Below are positions 36,672-44,397 of a DNA stretch of 64,000 nucleotides, piece by piece (position 1 is the stretch's first letter; every line of letters starts with the position of its first letter). This DNA is from Segatella buccae ATCC 33574 (GTDB lineage Bacteria; Bacteroidota; Bacteroidia; Bacteroidales; Bacteroidaceae). The notes under the pieces were generated by a model, which had not been told where the DNA came from, made no database searches, and saw only the letters and a list, made by a program, of their open reading frames with translations. The stretch is from NCBI RefSeq assembly GCF_000184945.1, contig NZ_GL586311.1, positions 988,502-1,052,501 on the forward strand. Reading direction: 5' to 3'. Position numbers and translations under genes: made by a program.

Positions 36672-37789
36672 AAAGAATCGCTATCCTGTCAGTGGGCGTG
36701 CTGATGACCGTCATGGCCGCACACGCGCAGAAACCGGCTGAGGTGCTCGCCGTAGCACAGAGAACCAACAACTATTTCATGGCGAAATACAGTGACCCCA
36801 CGGTGCCCACTTTCGTCAAAAAGATGCGCACGAGCAACCTCTGGACACGTGCCGTCTACTACGAGGGGCTCATGGCCCTGCATGAGATAGATGCCGACAA
36901 ACGCTATCTGGACTACACCGACCGCTGGGCCGACTTCCACAAGTGGACGGCACGCAACAGCATCCACACCACCAATGCCGATGACCAGTGTTGCGAGCAG
37001 ACCTATATAGACCGCTCTGTGATGGCCGGCCGGGCCGAGTGGATGGCTCCCACGAAGGTGAATCTCGACCACCAGATGGGGCTGGGAAAGTATGATGACT
37101 GGTGGTGGATCGATGCCATACAGATGGCTATGCCCATCTATGCCAAATACTACAAGGCGACGGGCGAACGGCGCTACATCGATTTTGCCATGAGGAGCTA
37201 CCGTTGCACGCGCGACACGTTGGCCGGCGGACTTTTCAATAAGACCGAGGGGTTGTGGTGGCGCGACAAAAACTACAAGGCACCCTATAAAGAGCCCGAC
37301 GGCAAGAACTGCTATTGGAGCCGGGGCAACGGTTGGGTGTATGGGGCTCTGGTGCGCGTGATGCAGAATCTCTCGCCCAAAGACCGCTACTACAAAGAAC
37401 TGAAGGCCGACTTCGTAAAGATGAGCGAGACACTGCTCAAGGTGCAGCGACCTGACGGATTCTGGAATGCCAGTCTGGTGTCGACCAACTATGAGGGGCC
37501 GGAGGTCACGGGCACGAGCCTTTTCCTCTATGGCATGAGTTGGGGCATCAACCACGGGGTGCTCAATGCCAAGAAATACCGTGCCGCCTGCGACAGTGCA
37601 TGGAAGGCAATGGCAGGCAGCGTGCATGCCGATGGATTCCTCGGATGGAATCAGGGCACGGGGGCCGACCCCTCTACCGGACAGCCGGTGACCTATACCA
37701 GCGTGCCCGATTTTGAGGACTACGGCACGGGCTGTTTCCTGCTCGGTGCGGCAGAGTATTACCGACTGCTCGGTGCTGCCCGCCCGTAA
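36668..37789 (+). CDS. GH105 unsaturated rhamnogalacturonyl hydrolase
   Basis: The 373-residue secreted (alpha/alpha)6-barrel enzyme hydrolyses the delta-4,5-unsaturated galacturonate left at the end of products by PL9/PL11 lyases. A signal peptide ends near residue 20. The catalytic aspartate is Asp149 in WWIDAIQMAMP, and NCYWSRGNGWVYGAL is the family's substrate-binding motif. Length is normal. It overlaps GH106 by 4 bp and is the last gene before a terminator, closing the operon. Confidence 0.92.
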   Translation: MKRIAILSVGVLMTVMAAHAQKPAEVLAVAQRTNNYFMAKYSDPTVPTFVKKMRTSNLWTRAVYYEGLMALHEIDADKRYLDYTDRWADFHKWTARNSIHTTNADDQCCEQTYIDRSVMAGRAEWMAPTKVNLDHQMGLGKYDDWWWIDAIQMAMPIYAKYYKATGERRYIDFAMRSYRCTRDTLAGGLFNKTEGLWWRDKNYKAPYKEPDGKNCYWSRGNGWVYGALVRVMQNLSPKDRYYKELKADFVKMSETLLKVQRPDGFWNASLVSTNYEGPEVTGTSLFLYGMSWGINHGVLNAKKYRAACDSAWKAMAGSVHADGFLGWNQGTGADPSTGQPVTYTSVPDFEDYGTGCFLLGAAEYYRLLGAARP

Positions 37790-37812
37790 GAAGATGACCC
37801 CTTTTCATGGAG

Positions 37813-37860
37813 AGCGGAACGAGATACGGCTATCGGCGTGTCCTGTTCCGCTTTTCATTT
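37813..37860 (+). terminator. Terminator of the RG-I enzyme operon
   Basis: An 8-bp stem AGCGGAAC/GTTCCGCT (37813-37820, 37845-37852) is followed by TTTCATTT, 24 bp after the GH105 stop. Confidence 0.65.
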
Positions 37861-37902
37861 GCCCCATTGTCAAGTCCCCTCAGTCTTGGGCCTTGGCGAT
37901 GA

Positions 37903-38206
37903 TATAGTGCGAAGTATTAAAAGATAAGAAAAGGCTTTACAGCCCCTTTTCGCCCTTTACTTTTACCTCCTTGCCTCATCGTTTCAAATTGTTAAGTAAA
38001 GTTACTTGTCGTTTCAGTTTGGCCCGACCGACATCCTGAAAGGGCCACACTTGGAAGCTCATTCGGCCTCTTTTGCAACGCCACTTGGGCCGAATAACAA
38101 CTCCATAATAGGGATGAAAAGCCCCTTTTAGGGGATTGGGGGGCTGTTAGTGGGTAAAGTTAAAAAAAGGAAGCACTTTCATGCTTCCCTTGCCACGGCA
38201 AAGATA
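37903..38206 (-). repeat. Dispersed ~300-bp repeat, copy 3 (promoter box + hairpin)
   Basis: On the minus strand it begins TATCTTTG (complement of 38199-38206), then a GGAAGCA/TGCTTCC hairpin and seven T, a CCCCTAAAAGGGG palindrome and the distal body. The distal half is the most diverged of the four and its reading frame is broken by stops. Confidence 0.75.
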
Positions 38207-38338
38207 CAAAATAAATAACCCGAATGCAAATGCGCAGAGAATAATGTTGACAGATTCAGTCATTCATATTTCACTTGTTTAATTTATATGTTTACTTTTT
38301 TGTTTGTTTGGTGGTTTGAAAAATAAGCCCTATCTTTG
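38207..38338 (+). promoter_or_regulatory. AT-rich leader with promoter at the left edge of the peptide-export island
   Basis: TTTG at 38307-38310, a 20-bp spacer and TATCTTTG at 38331-38338 make a good promoter 25 bp before the 27-residue ORF. Base composition drops sharply here from the GC-rich locus to AT-rich sequence. Confidence 0.65.
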
Positions 38339-38363
38339 TGAACAGATATAATTATTTCAAGTA

Positions 38364-38447
38364 ATGAAAAAAAAGACTTTTATCGAAGGCCTTATGGTTG
38401 GCGTGGCAACAGGAGCATTTGGGGCAATATTATATTTCTTGCAATAG
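38364..38447 (+). CDS. 27-residue one-helix membrane microprotein
   Basis: An ATG 26 bp after a consensus promoter opens a 27-codon frame: a basic start (MKKKTFIEGL) followed by a glycine-rich hydrophobic helix (MVGVATGAFGAILYFLQ). The GxxxG-like spacing is typical of small membrane proteins of the YtxH kind. It ends 7 bp before the DUF3267 gene. The function is unknown; the promoter, start and spacing support it as a real gene. Confidence 0.55.
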   Translation: MKKKTFIEGLMVGVATGAFGAILYFLQ

Positions 38448-38454
38448 AAGTGTT

Positions 38455-39015
38455 ATGAATCAGCGCAAAATCACCGTCAATTTAATTTGGGCCAATGTTT
38501 TTGGAGTCATTCTTTTCTTGGCTGTGACAATCCTAAGTTGCTCTACATGGTATTTTATGTGGGGGTATCCTACACTTGACGACTTCAGAGTAAACAGTTT
38601 TCTCGGTCACAATGCATTTCTTGCGGCCCTATTCATCTTGATGCTGTTTATAATGGGTGCTATAGTACACGAACTGATACACGGCATCACATGGGCATGT
38701 TTTGCCACGAATAAGTTCAGGAGTATTCATTATGGCATTATTTGGGAAGTCCTTACTCCATATTGCCATTGCGACGAGCCACTGACCGTGCGCCAATATT
38801 CCATAGGGGCCTTGATGCCGTTGTTCGTCTTGGGAGTTATTCCATTGGTATTGGCCTTTCCTTTCAAGAGTATACCACTCCTCGTTTGGGGGATAATGTT
38901 TGTTTCGGCTGCCGCGGGTGACATATTGATAGTATGGAAATTACGTAAGGAACCTTCCGCGTGTTTGGTGTTAGACCATCCAAAAGAAGCCGGTTGTATT
39001 ATTTTTGAGGAATAG
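38455..39015 (+). CDS. DUF3267-type membrane zincin
   Basis: The 186-residue protein has four to five transmembrane segments and a HELIHG motif (HExxH) in the second, the mark of DUF3267 putative membrane zinc peptidases. The start at 38455 (MNQRKITVN) puts the first helix near residues 13-32; an upstream frame start at 38398 would overlap the microprotein. It shares a short operon with the two one-helix microproteins. Substrate unknown. In a peptide-export island it could process or degrade peptides, or give self-protection, but this is inference. Confidence 0.7.
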   Translation: MNQRKITVNLIWANVFGVILFLAVTILSCSTWYFMWGYPTLDDFRVNSFLGHNAFLAALFILMLFIMGAIVHELIHGITWACFATNKFRSIHYGIIWEVLTPYCHCDEPLTVRQYSIGALMPLFVLGVIPLVLAFPFKSIPLLVWGIMFVSAAAGDILIVWKLRKEPSACLVLDHPKEAGCIIFEE

Positions 39016-39052
39016 CAAGCAACATAAATTATTATTTAATCCGTTAAGAGAA

Positions 39053-39205
39053 ATGAATACAGAAATCTATAAGTTGTGGTCTTATATTTTAAAGAGTGCA
39101 GAGCGACACGCTTCTTTAAAAATTGGTTTGATGCTTTTGGCAGGTGTCATGATCTACCAATTGGGAAAGAGCGCAGGTGAAGCGTTTTATTATATATTGC
39201 ACTGA
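39053..39205 (+). CDS. 50-residue membrane microprotein
   Basis: An ATG at 39053 preceded by AAGAGAA gives MNTEIYKLWSYILKSAERH, then a hydrophobic helix (IGLMLLAGVMIYQLGKSAGE) and FYYILH. I have the impression of similar small proteins in other Bacteroidales near peptide-export genes, but cannot verify this. It lies 37 bp after DUF3267, probably in the same transcript. Confidence 0.6.
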   Translation: MNTEIYKLWSYILKSAERHASLKIGLMLLAGVMIYQLGKSAGEAFYYILH

Positions 39206-39236
39206 TGCGTGAAAAGGGATGGAATGTGATTATGTC

Positions 39237-39298
39237 CATCCTTCAGTAATGCCATACAAATAATTGCAGATAAGTATTGTTGTGAATTACAATAAGGG
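39237..39298 (+). repeat. 62-bp direct repeat, copy A (3' remnant of a peptide gene)
   Basis: It matches 44295-44356 at about 89%. One frame reads HPSVMPYK-stop, the same C-terminus as the 44166 peptide, and can be extended upstream only to a short METC-like start (MECDYV). No leader or core precedes it, so it is the leftover tail of a related precursor gene plus its 3' flank. Confidence 0.75.
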
Positions 39299-39629
39299 TG
39301 TGTCAAAATCCTGATGCCCCTCAATAATACACATTTTCTCTGCTTGATATACAAAATATTCCCCCTTAGAGAGTGTTTCTTTTTTAGGGCATGTGTACTT
39401 TCATCCACACTTTTTATGCCACTTATCAACTGAAAATCTGTGTTTTGGGCAGAAAGAAATCTATCCCAATGTTTTTTGGTTGAACCTCAAAAAGGGTCGC
39501 TCTCCTTTTATTGCCATTCATGCAAAGTTTGATACCGTAGACTGTTTGCTGTATCGTAAATGGAAGTTAATTCGTTAGAATAATCATTAATGGGCACTTT
39601 GTATTTTTTTCTTTTTTGAATGATTTTGT
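39299..39629. other. AT-rich spacer in the peptide-export island
   Basis: No gene is recognised. A plus-strand open frame at 39393-39578 has no promoter or start context I trust and may be decayed coding sequence. Confidence 0.35.
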
Positions 39630-39637
39630 TACATTTG
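39630..39637 (+). promoter_or_regulatory. -7 box (TACATTTG) of precursor peptide A
   Basis: A TAnnTTTG match 68 bp before the ATG at 39706; the -33 element is not clear. Confidence 0.5.
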
Positions 39638-39705
39638 CGTCGATCAAAGTCTATGTAAATAAGCTCAAGGTAGTAAATTTATTATTAATTAAATTAATGA
39701 AAGTT

Positions 39706-39858
39706 ATGAAGAGAACAATTAAAAGTAACGCCTATGTGAAAGAAATGTCATTAATAGACATGCAATCGGTTGAAGGAGGTTCTGCATTAGGATTTCTTTT
39801 GAAGATTGCAAAAGATATATGGAAAGTATTAACAGAAAATGGGCGTCCTAAATATTAA
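39706..39858 (+). CDS. Double-glycine leader peptide A (bacteriocin-like precursor)
   Basis: A 50-residue precursor with a 25-residue leader ending MSLIDMQSVEGG and a 25-residue core, SALGFLLKIAKDIWKV followed by LTENGRPKY. The GG site with hydrophobic residues at -4, -7 and -12 fits cleavage by C39 peptidase exporters, one of which lies 1.5 kb downstream. The core is a short cationic amphipathic helix, as in class II bacteriocins. An in-frame ATG at 39697 is an alternative start. It has its own promoter and terminator, so it can be expressed far above the transporter. Confidence 0.72.
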   Translation: MKRTIKSNAYVKEMSLIDMQSVEGGSALGFLLKIAKDIWKVLTENGRPKY

Positions 39859-39886
39859 TAAATAGTCAATCTCTTTATAATCCGAA

Positions 39887-39915
39887 GATGCAGGGGAGAA
39901 CCCCTGCGTCTTTTT
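39887..39915 (+). terminator. Terminator of peptide A
   Basis: A 10-bp stem GATGCAGGGG/CCCCTGCGTC with loop AGAA is followed by TTTTTAT, 28 bp after the peptide stop. Confidence 0.88.
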
Positions 39916-40134
39916 ATACAATAAAAAACAATATGGTTTTACAGAGGTTTCTGGCTTATAAGAATTAAGAATGCTCATGTGAAGACGCATATTTTGTATT
40001 CATAATAACACATACTCAAAGTATATTGTGGCGAAACGGCAGAGCATATAGAAAGTGACATTGCTCAAGTGATCTTTCACGAGGTGGAGGAATCAGAGGC
40101 AAAAAGTGGCATTTAAAATAAATGAACAGTAGAA
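39916..40134. other. Region upstream of the exporter genes
   Basis: AT-rich with no good TAnnTTTG box. An open frame of about 35 codons at 40011-40118 (ending EVEESEAKSGI) lacks a start codon and may be gene debris. Confidence 0.35.
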
Positions 40135-41343
40135 ATGAATGAAACTTATTTTCTTGATAAAGAACAACTAAACGATAGCATAGAAACCTATTTATACCAT
40201 CATCGTGCTAAAAACAAGATAATTTATTGGACTGTATTATTTTTCATTACGGCGTTAATTGTTGCTTTGCCTTTTATTTATGTTGATATTACCGTGCAGA
40301 GCAGTGGTGTTGTGAGGCCCAGTGGTGAGATAAGTCGCATCACAGCTCCTATGACAGAAATAGTGGAGACCGTCTGTGCCAAAGAGGGGGATATGTTGAG
40401 ACAAGGTGATGAAATATTGAGATTCAGAACAAGCTCATCTGACGGCAGAATCAAGTACCAGCAAGATCGTGAAGCAGATACACAGGCACAGATTACCGAT
40501 CTTGACTTGTTGTCGAGAGGTCTGTGTCCTCATGTGTTCGCATCGGCTGCCCGTCAACAGGAGTATGCCAAACATCAATCGGAGACTCATCGTTTGCAGA
40601 CGGAACTGCGCCAACTTGAAACGGAATGGAAGCGGCATAAAGTACTTTTTGGCAAAGGACTGATCAGCGAGAGCGAATATAATGAGCATTACTATCGGTA
40701 TCAGGACAAACTAAATGAACTTAACTTGCTGAATGCCAATCGGATGAGTGCCTGGAAGACGGAACTTGCAAATCTGCGGATGCAACTGTCGGAGACTGCA
40801 TCCAATCTTACAGAAACACGTAGCAATAAAAATCTGTATATCGTGAGAAGTCCTATCAACGGCACGTTAGAACAGTTTGCAGGCATCTACCCCGGCAGTA
40901 ATTTGCAGATAGGCACCACCATTGCTATGGTAAGTCCCGATACTACTCTGCATATAGAGGCCTACGTTGCGCCACGGGATATCGCCTTTATTACAGAAGG
41001 GATGCGTGTAAAAGTGCAGATAGAATCTTTTAACTATAACGAATGGGGGACGCTGGAAGGAAAGGTGCAGAGTGTGTCGTCTGATTATGTAAGTGACGGT
41101 AACGGCAACACTTATTACAAGGTGAAGTGTATGCTTTTAAAAAAATATCTCGAATTGCGCAAGCAAAACCGCAAGGGATTTGTCAAGAAAGGCATGACGG
41201 GGGTGATTCACTTTGTGGTCACACGCCGTTCTTTGTTCGACTTGCTTTACAAAAGCCTCGATGATTGGATGAATCCCACACAATATCAATCAACCACATC
41301 TGCTGGGCACCATTCACATCAACAAACAACCGATCATGTATAA
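40135..41343 (+). CDS. HlyD-family membrane fusion protein (peptide exporter subunit)
   Basis: The 402-residue adaptor links an inner-membrane ABC exporter to an outer-membrane channel. It has a short cytoplasmic N-terminus, one transmembrane helix (about 29-51), a beta/lipoyl half (SSGVVRPSGEISRI...AKEGDMLRQGDEIL), a coiled-coil hairpin (about 118-235), the returning lipoyl half (IVRSPINGTLEQFAGIYPGS) and a beta-barrel domain. It overlaps the ABC gene by 8 bp, so they are made together. No TolC-like gene is in the island, so the outer-membrane channel must be encoded elsewhere. Confidence 0.88.
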   Translation: MNETYFLDKEQLNDSIETYLYHHRAKNKIIYWTVLFFITALIVALPFIYVDITVQSSGVVRPSGEISRITAPMTEIVETVCAKEGDMLRQGDEILRFRTSSSDGRIKYQQDREADTQAQITDLDLLSRGLCPHVFASAARQQEYAKHQSETHRLQTELRQLETEWKRHKVLFGKGLISESEYNEHYYRYQDKLNELNLLNANRMSAWKTELANLRMQLSETASNLTETRSNKNLYIVRSPINGTLEQFAGIYPGSNLQIGTTIAMVSPDTTLHIEAYVAPRDIAFITEGMRVKVQIESFNYNEWGTLEGKVQSVSSDYVSDGNGNTYYKVKCMLLKKYLELRKQNRKGFVKKGMTGVIHFVVTRRSLFDLLYKSLDDWMNPTQYQSTTSAGHHSHQQTTDHV

Positions 41344-43504
41344 TAAAGGTATCAAAATAAGACAGCAGGACATTACCGACTGTGGAGCAGCCTCGCTGGC
41401 CTCTGTATGCGCTCACTATGGTTTGAAATTTCCCATCGCCCGCATACGCCAATATGCTTTTACCGACAAGAAAGGAACCAATGTGTTGGGGATGGTTGAA
41501 GCGGCCGGAAAGTTGGGGCTGAGTGCGAAAGGTGTACGGGCGCAGCCCGAGGCTCTGAAGATAATACCACTACCAGCCATCGCCCATGTCGTTGTGAAGG
41601 AAATACTCCATCATTTTGTGGTCATCTATAAGGTGACTGACAAGTATATTGAGTATATGGATCCGGGCGATGGAGGAATGCATCAGGTTGTGTGGGAAGA
41701 GTTCCAACGGATTTGGACTGGTGTCCTGATACTCTTGGAACCTAAAGAGACCTTTGTGCGGGGTGATATGAAGACCAGTATTGTGCGCCGTTTCTTCCAA
41801 TTGTTGCGTCCCCACAAAAGTGTGATGGTCGAGGTTCTGTTTGGAGCTGTCATCTGTAGCATCTTGGGATTGAGCACGTCGGTCTATGTCGGCAAGATAG
41901 TAGACTACGTGTTGGTAGATGAAAATGTCAACCTGCTCAATCTCATGGGAGTGGCAATGGTGGCGATTATTCTTATTCGCATATTCATCTCGACGACAAA
42001 AAGCATTCTGGCTCTGAAGACCAGCCAAATGATTGATGCCACGCTTATCCTCGGTTATTACAAACATATATTGCACCTTCCTCAGCAATTCTTCGACACG
42101 ATGCGTGTGGGGGAAATCATCTCTCGTGTAAATGATGCCGTAAAGATTCGCATGTTTATCAACAACGTATCGGTAGATTTGGTGGTCAATGTGCTGATAT
42201 TAGTTTTTTCCACCGGTGTGATGTTTGCTTATTCATGGAAACTGGCACTGGTGACATTGATTTCTGCTCCATTGTTTCTTGTGGTATTCTTTTTATTTAA
42301 CCGTCTCAACAAGAAATATCAACGTGAAATAATGGAAACGGCTGCCGATTTGGAGGCCCAACTCGTAGAATCGCTTAACGCCATTACAACCATTAAGCGT
42401 TTCGGCATTGAAGAACATGCCAATCTCAAGACAGAGGCACGCTTCGTGCGCCTGCTTCGCAATACATACGTCAGTGCACGAGGCTCCATATTTGCCGGTA
42501 ACGGCATTGACCTGATATCATCGGCAGTCACGGTGGCCGTGTTGTGGGTGGGAAGTAAGTTGGTCATTGACCAGACGCTCACTCCGGGTAGTCTTATGAT
42601 ATTCTACTCGCTGATAGGATATGTCCTTTCCCCCATCGGTTCACTGATCACATCCAACCAGACCATACAAGATGCACTGATTGCTGCAGACCGACTGTTT
42701 CAGATTCTTGACTTGGAAACAGAAGACTCGGATGAAACTAACAAAGTAAACTTAGCACCGGAAATGATTGACAATATCACTTTTGAGAACGTCTCGTTTC
42801 GGTATGGTTCACGAAAACAGGTGTTTGAGTCTCTCAGTCTGACCATTCCGAAGGGCCGGACCACAGCTATTGTCGGAGAGAGTGGGTCGGGCAAGACTAC
42901 GCTCATCTCCTTGTTACAGCGTATCTACCCCATTCAATCCGGGCATATATACATTGGAAAATATGACATAGCGATGGTGAGCAACGACAGCCTGCGTCGT
43001 GTCATTGGCACTGTACCGCAGAAAGTGGAATTGTTTGCCGGTACTTTGCTATCCAACATCTGTCTCGGTGACCTGCAGCCCGATATGCGTCGAGTGCTTG
43101 ACATTATAGAACAATTGGGGTTAAGGGACTTTATTGATGGGTTGCCACGAGGATTAGACACCATCATCAGCGAACAGGGTACTACTCTATCGGGAGGAGA
43201 GCGGCAGCGAATATCCATTGCCCGTGCCTTGTATAAGCAGCCGGAAATCCTGATTTTTGATGAAGCCACCTCTTCACTCGACTCCATCTCCGAGCGTTTT
43301 GTCAAACAAACACTCAACACTTTGGCTGCAAAAGGCAAAACTATCATCGTCATAGCCCATCGCCTGAGTACCATCAAGGATGCCGACATGATAGTGGTCA
43401 TAGACAAGGGAATGGTTGCCGAAAGTGGTACGCATGGTGAGCTGATTGCTCAAAATGGAGTGTTCCAACGCTTGTGGCGTGAGCAATTTAACGTAATAGA
43501 TTAA
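41336..43504 (+). CDS. Peptidase-containing ABC exporter (C39 family)
   Basis: The 722-residue protein both cuts double-glycine leaders and pumps the mature peptide out. The C39 domain has QQDITDCG with Cys16, His93 (HHFVV) and Asp109 (YMDPGDG). A six-helix ABC membrane domain follows (about 150-440), then the ATPase with Walker A GESGSGKTT (514-522), signature LSGGERQRIS near 617 and Walker B ILIFDEATSSLD near 638. All catalytic residues are present. Substrates are expected to be peptides A, B and C of this island. The HTH gene follows after 6 bp. Confidence 0.95.
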   Translation: MYNKGIKIRQQDITDCGAASLASVCAHYGLKFPIARIRQYAFTDKKGTNVLGMVEAAGKLGLSAKGVRAQPEALKIIPLPAIAHVVVKEILHHFVVIYKVTDKYIEYMDPGDGGMHQVVWEEFQRIWTGVLILLEPKETFVRGDMKTSIVRRFFQLLRPHKSVMVEVLFGAVICSILGLSTSVYVGKIVDYVLVDENVNLLNLMGVAMVAIILIRIFISTTKSILALKTSQMIDATLILGYYKHILHLPQQFFDTMRVGEIISRVNDAVKIRMFINNVSVDLVVNVLILVFSTGVMFAYSWKLALVTLISAPLFLVVFFLFNRLNKKYQREIMETAADLEAQLVESLNAITTIKRFGIEEHANLKTEARFVRLLRNTYVSARGSIFAGNGIDLISSAVTVAVLWVGSKLVIDQTLTPGSLMIFYSLIGYVLSPIGSLITSNQTIQDALIAADRLFQILDLETEDSDETNKVNLAPEMIDNITFENVSFRYGSRKQVFESLSLTIPKGRTTAIVGESGSGKTTLISLLQRIYPIQSGHIYIGKYDIAMVSNDSLRRVIGTVPQKVELFAGTLLSNICLGDLQPDMRRVLDIIEQLGLRDFIDGLPRGLDTIISEQGTTLSGGERQRISIARALYKQPEILIFDEATSSLDSISERFVKQTLNTLAAKGKTIIVIAHRLSTIKDADMIVVIDKGMVAESGTHGELIAQNGVFQRLWREQFNVID

Positions 43505-43510
43505 AGAACT

Positions 43511-43831
43511 ATGGAATTGAAAAATGAGATTTACAGGTTGAAAGTGTTGCATCGACTCATTAAGACACACAATACCGGCTCGCCTCAGGAACTTGCCGAG
43601 AAACTGCGTATTAGTAAGAGACACCTCTACAATGTATTGGACAACCTTCGACTACTTGGCGCAAAAATCGACTACAGTCGCAGTAATTTCACTTTTTATT
43701 ATACCAACCATTTTGAGTTACACCTTGAATTACAAGTGGAATTTTTGGATGAGGAAGAAAAAAAATATGTATTTGCAGGATTTTTTTTGCATAATGCAAT
43801 GTTTGTGCACGGAAAGGCTTTATCTTTGTAA
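43511..43831 (+). CDS. Small HTH-domain protein of the peptide-export operon
   Basis: A 106-residue protein with an N-terminal winged-helix-like segment: LHRLIKTHNTGSPQELAEK, LRISKRHLYNVLDNLRLLGA (about 12-53), then an IDYSRSNFTFYYTN beta-hairpin. The rest is acidic and ends FFLHNAMFVHGKALSL. It looks like the HTH_11/DeoR-type fold in small regulators that accompany Bacteroidales peptide-export genes. It is 6 bp behind the exporter. It could control the precursor promoter at 43821, which lies inside its own 3' end. Confidence 0.65.
   Translation: MELKNEIYRLKVLHRLIKTHNTGSPQELAEKLRISKRHLYNVLDNLRLLGAKIDYSRSNFTFYYTNHFELHLELQVEFLDEEEKKYVFAGFFLHNAMFVHGKALSL
43821..43828 (+). promoter_or_regulatory. 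-7 box (TATCTTTG) for precursor peptides B and C
   Basis: A consensus TAnnTTTG box at the very end of the HTH coding region, 122 bp before peptide B. It would uncouple precursor expression from the exporter operon. Confidence 0.55.
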
Positions 43832-43949
43832 TCGTAAATGGTTCCGGAGCCTGATACAAACAATCACATTATTAACAATTTGAATATCCAGAATGACTGT
43901 TTCGCCGAATAAGAATTCTGGTTTTCAAAAATAACTAAAATTACAGATC

Positions 43950-44144
43950 ATGGAAGCAAAGATTAAAGAATTGTCTTTTAGTGAGATGCAGAAAATTTCT
44001 GGAGGACTTTGGATTGTTAGGGTTGCACGATTTGTGCTCGAAGCTCTTGCAGGTGATATAATTTGCAATCCCAAACAATCTTGGGCTGATTTTAATGCAG
44101 GAAGAGAAGCCGCTAATAGGCAATGGCGTAAGCATTCTAGATAA
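43950..44144 (+). CDS. Double-glycine leader peptide B (bacteriocin-like precursor)
   Basis: A 64-residue precursor: 19-residue leader ending ELSFSEMQKISGG, then a 45-residue core starting LWIVRVARFVLEALAGDIIC. The leader fits the ComC-type consensus recognised by C39 peptidases. The core has a hydrophobic helix, a single cysteine, and a basic tail (REAANRQWRKHSR), with net positive charge. One cysteine rules out an internal disulfide. No modification enzyme lies nearby, so an unmodified class II-type peptide is the simplest reading. Confidence 0.75.
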   Translation: MEAKIKELSFSEMQKISGGLWIVRVARFVLEALAGDIICNPKQSWADFNAGREAANRQWRKHSR

Positions 44145-44165
44145 CAATATAAAAATACTATAATT

Positions 44166-44321
44166 ATGAAAGAGCCAATAATAAGAGAATTGAAAAAAAA
44201 GGAACAGATTTCTATTTCTGGTGGAAATTGGTTTACTAAATTTGTAGGGTATTTATTGCAAAGTCAATATAATGGAATGGAGCGTAACAAATTCCATCCG
44301 TCAGTAATGCCATACAAATAA
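44166..44321 (+). CDS. Double-glycine leader peptide C (bacteriocin-like precursor)
   Basis: A 51-residue ORF 21 bp after peptide B. The leader MKEPIIRELKKKEQISISGG is 20 residues; the 31-residue core starts NWFTKFVGYLLQ and ends HPSVMPYK, aromatic and basic. The GG site fits the exporter in the same island. Its last 27 bases and the following 35 are repeated at 39237, where the rest of the gene is missing. Peptides B and C could form a two-component bacteriocin, but this is inference. Confidence 0.72.
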   Translation: MKEPIIRELKKKEQISISGGNWFTKFVGYLLQSQYNGMERNKFHPSVMPYK

Positions 44322-44356
44322 TTACAGATAAGTATTATTGTAAATTAGCATAAGGA
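44295..44356 (+). repeat. 62-bp direct repeat, copy B (3' end of peptide C)
   Basis: It spans the last eight codons of peptide C, the stop and the 3' flank. It matches 39237-39298 with about seven differences, spaced 5,058 bp apart in direct orientation. Confidence 0.8.
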
Positions 44357-44382
44357 GCATTGTGGATAACGATGCTCCTTAT
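44350..44382 (+). terminator. Perfect 11-bp palindrome after peptide C
   Basis: Arms ATAAGGAGCAT and ATGCTCCTTAT enclose an 11-nt loop. It is probably a terminator or 3' mRNA-stabilising hairpin for the peptide transcript; there is no long U-tract, so read-through into the CPBP gene is likely. Confidence 0.6.
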
Positions 44383-44397
44383 CGTGGTTTAAGCGTT

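Noticed and set aside
39393..39578. 61-codon plus-strand ORF in the peptide-export island
   Set aside because: No promoter, no leader and no family resemblance; it may be decayed coding sequence but cannot be supported as a gene.
40011..40118. Open frame of about 35 codons upstream of the HlyD gene
   Set aside because: It has no start codon and no recognisable similarity; at most it is gene debris.
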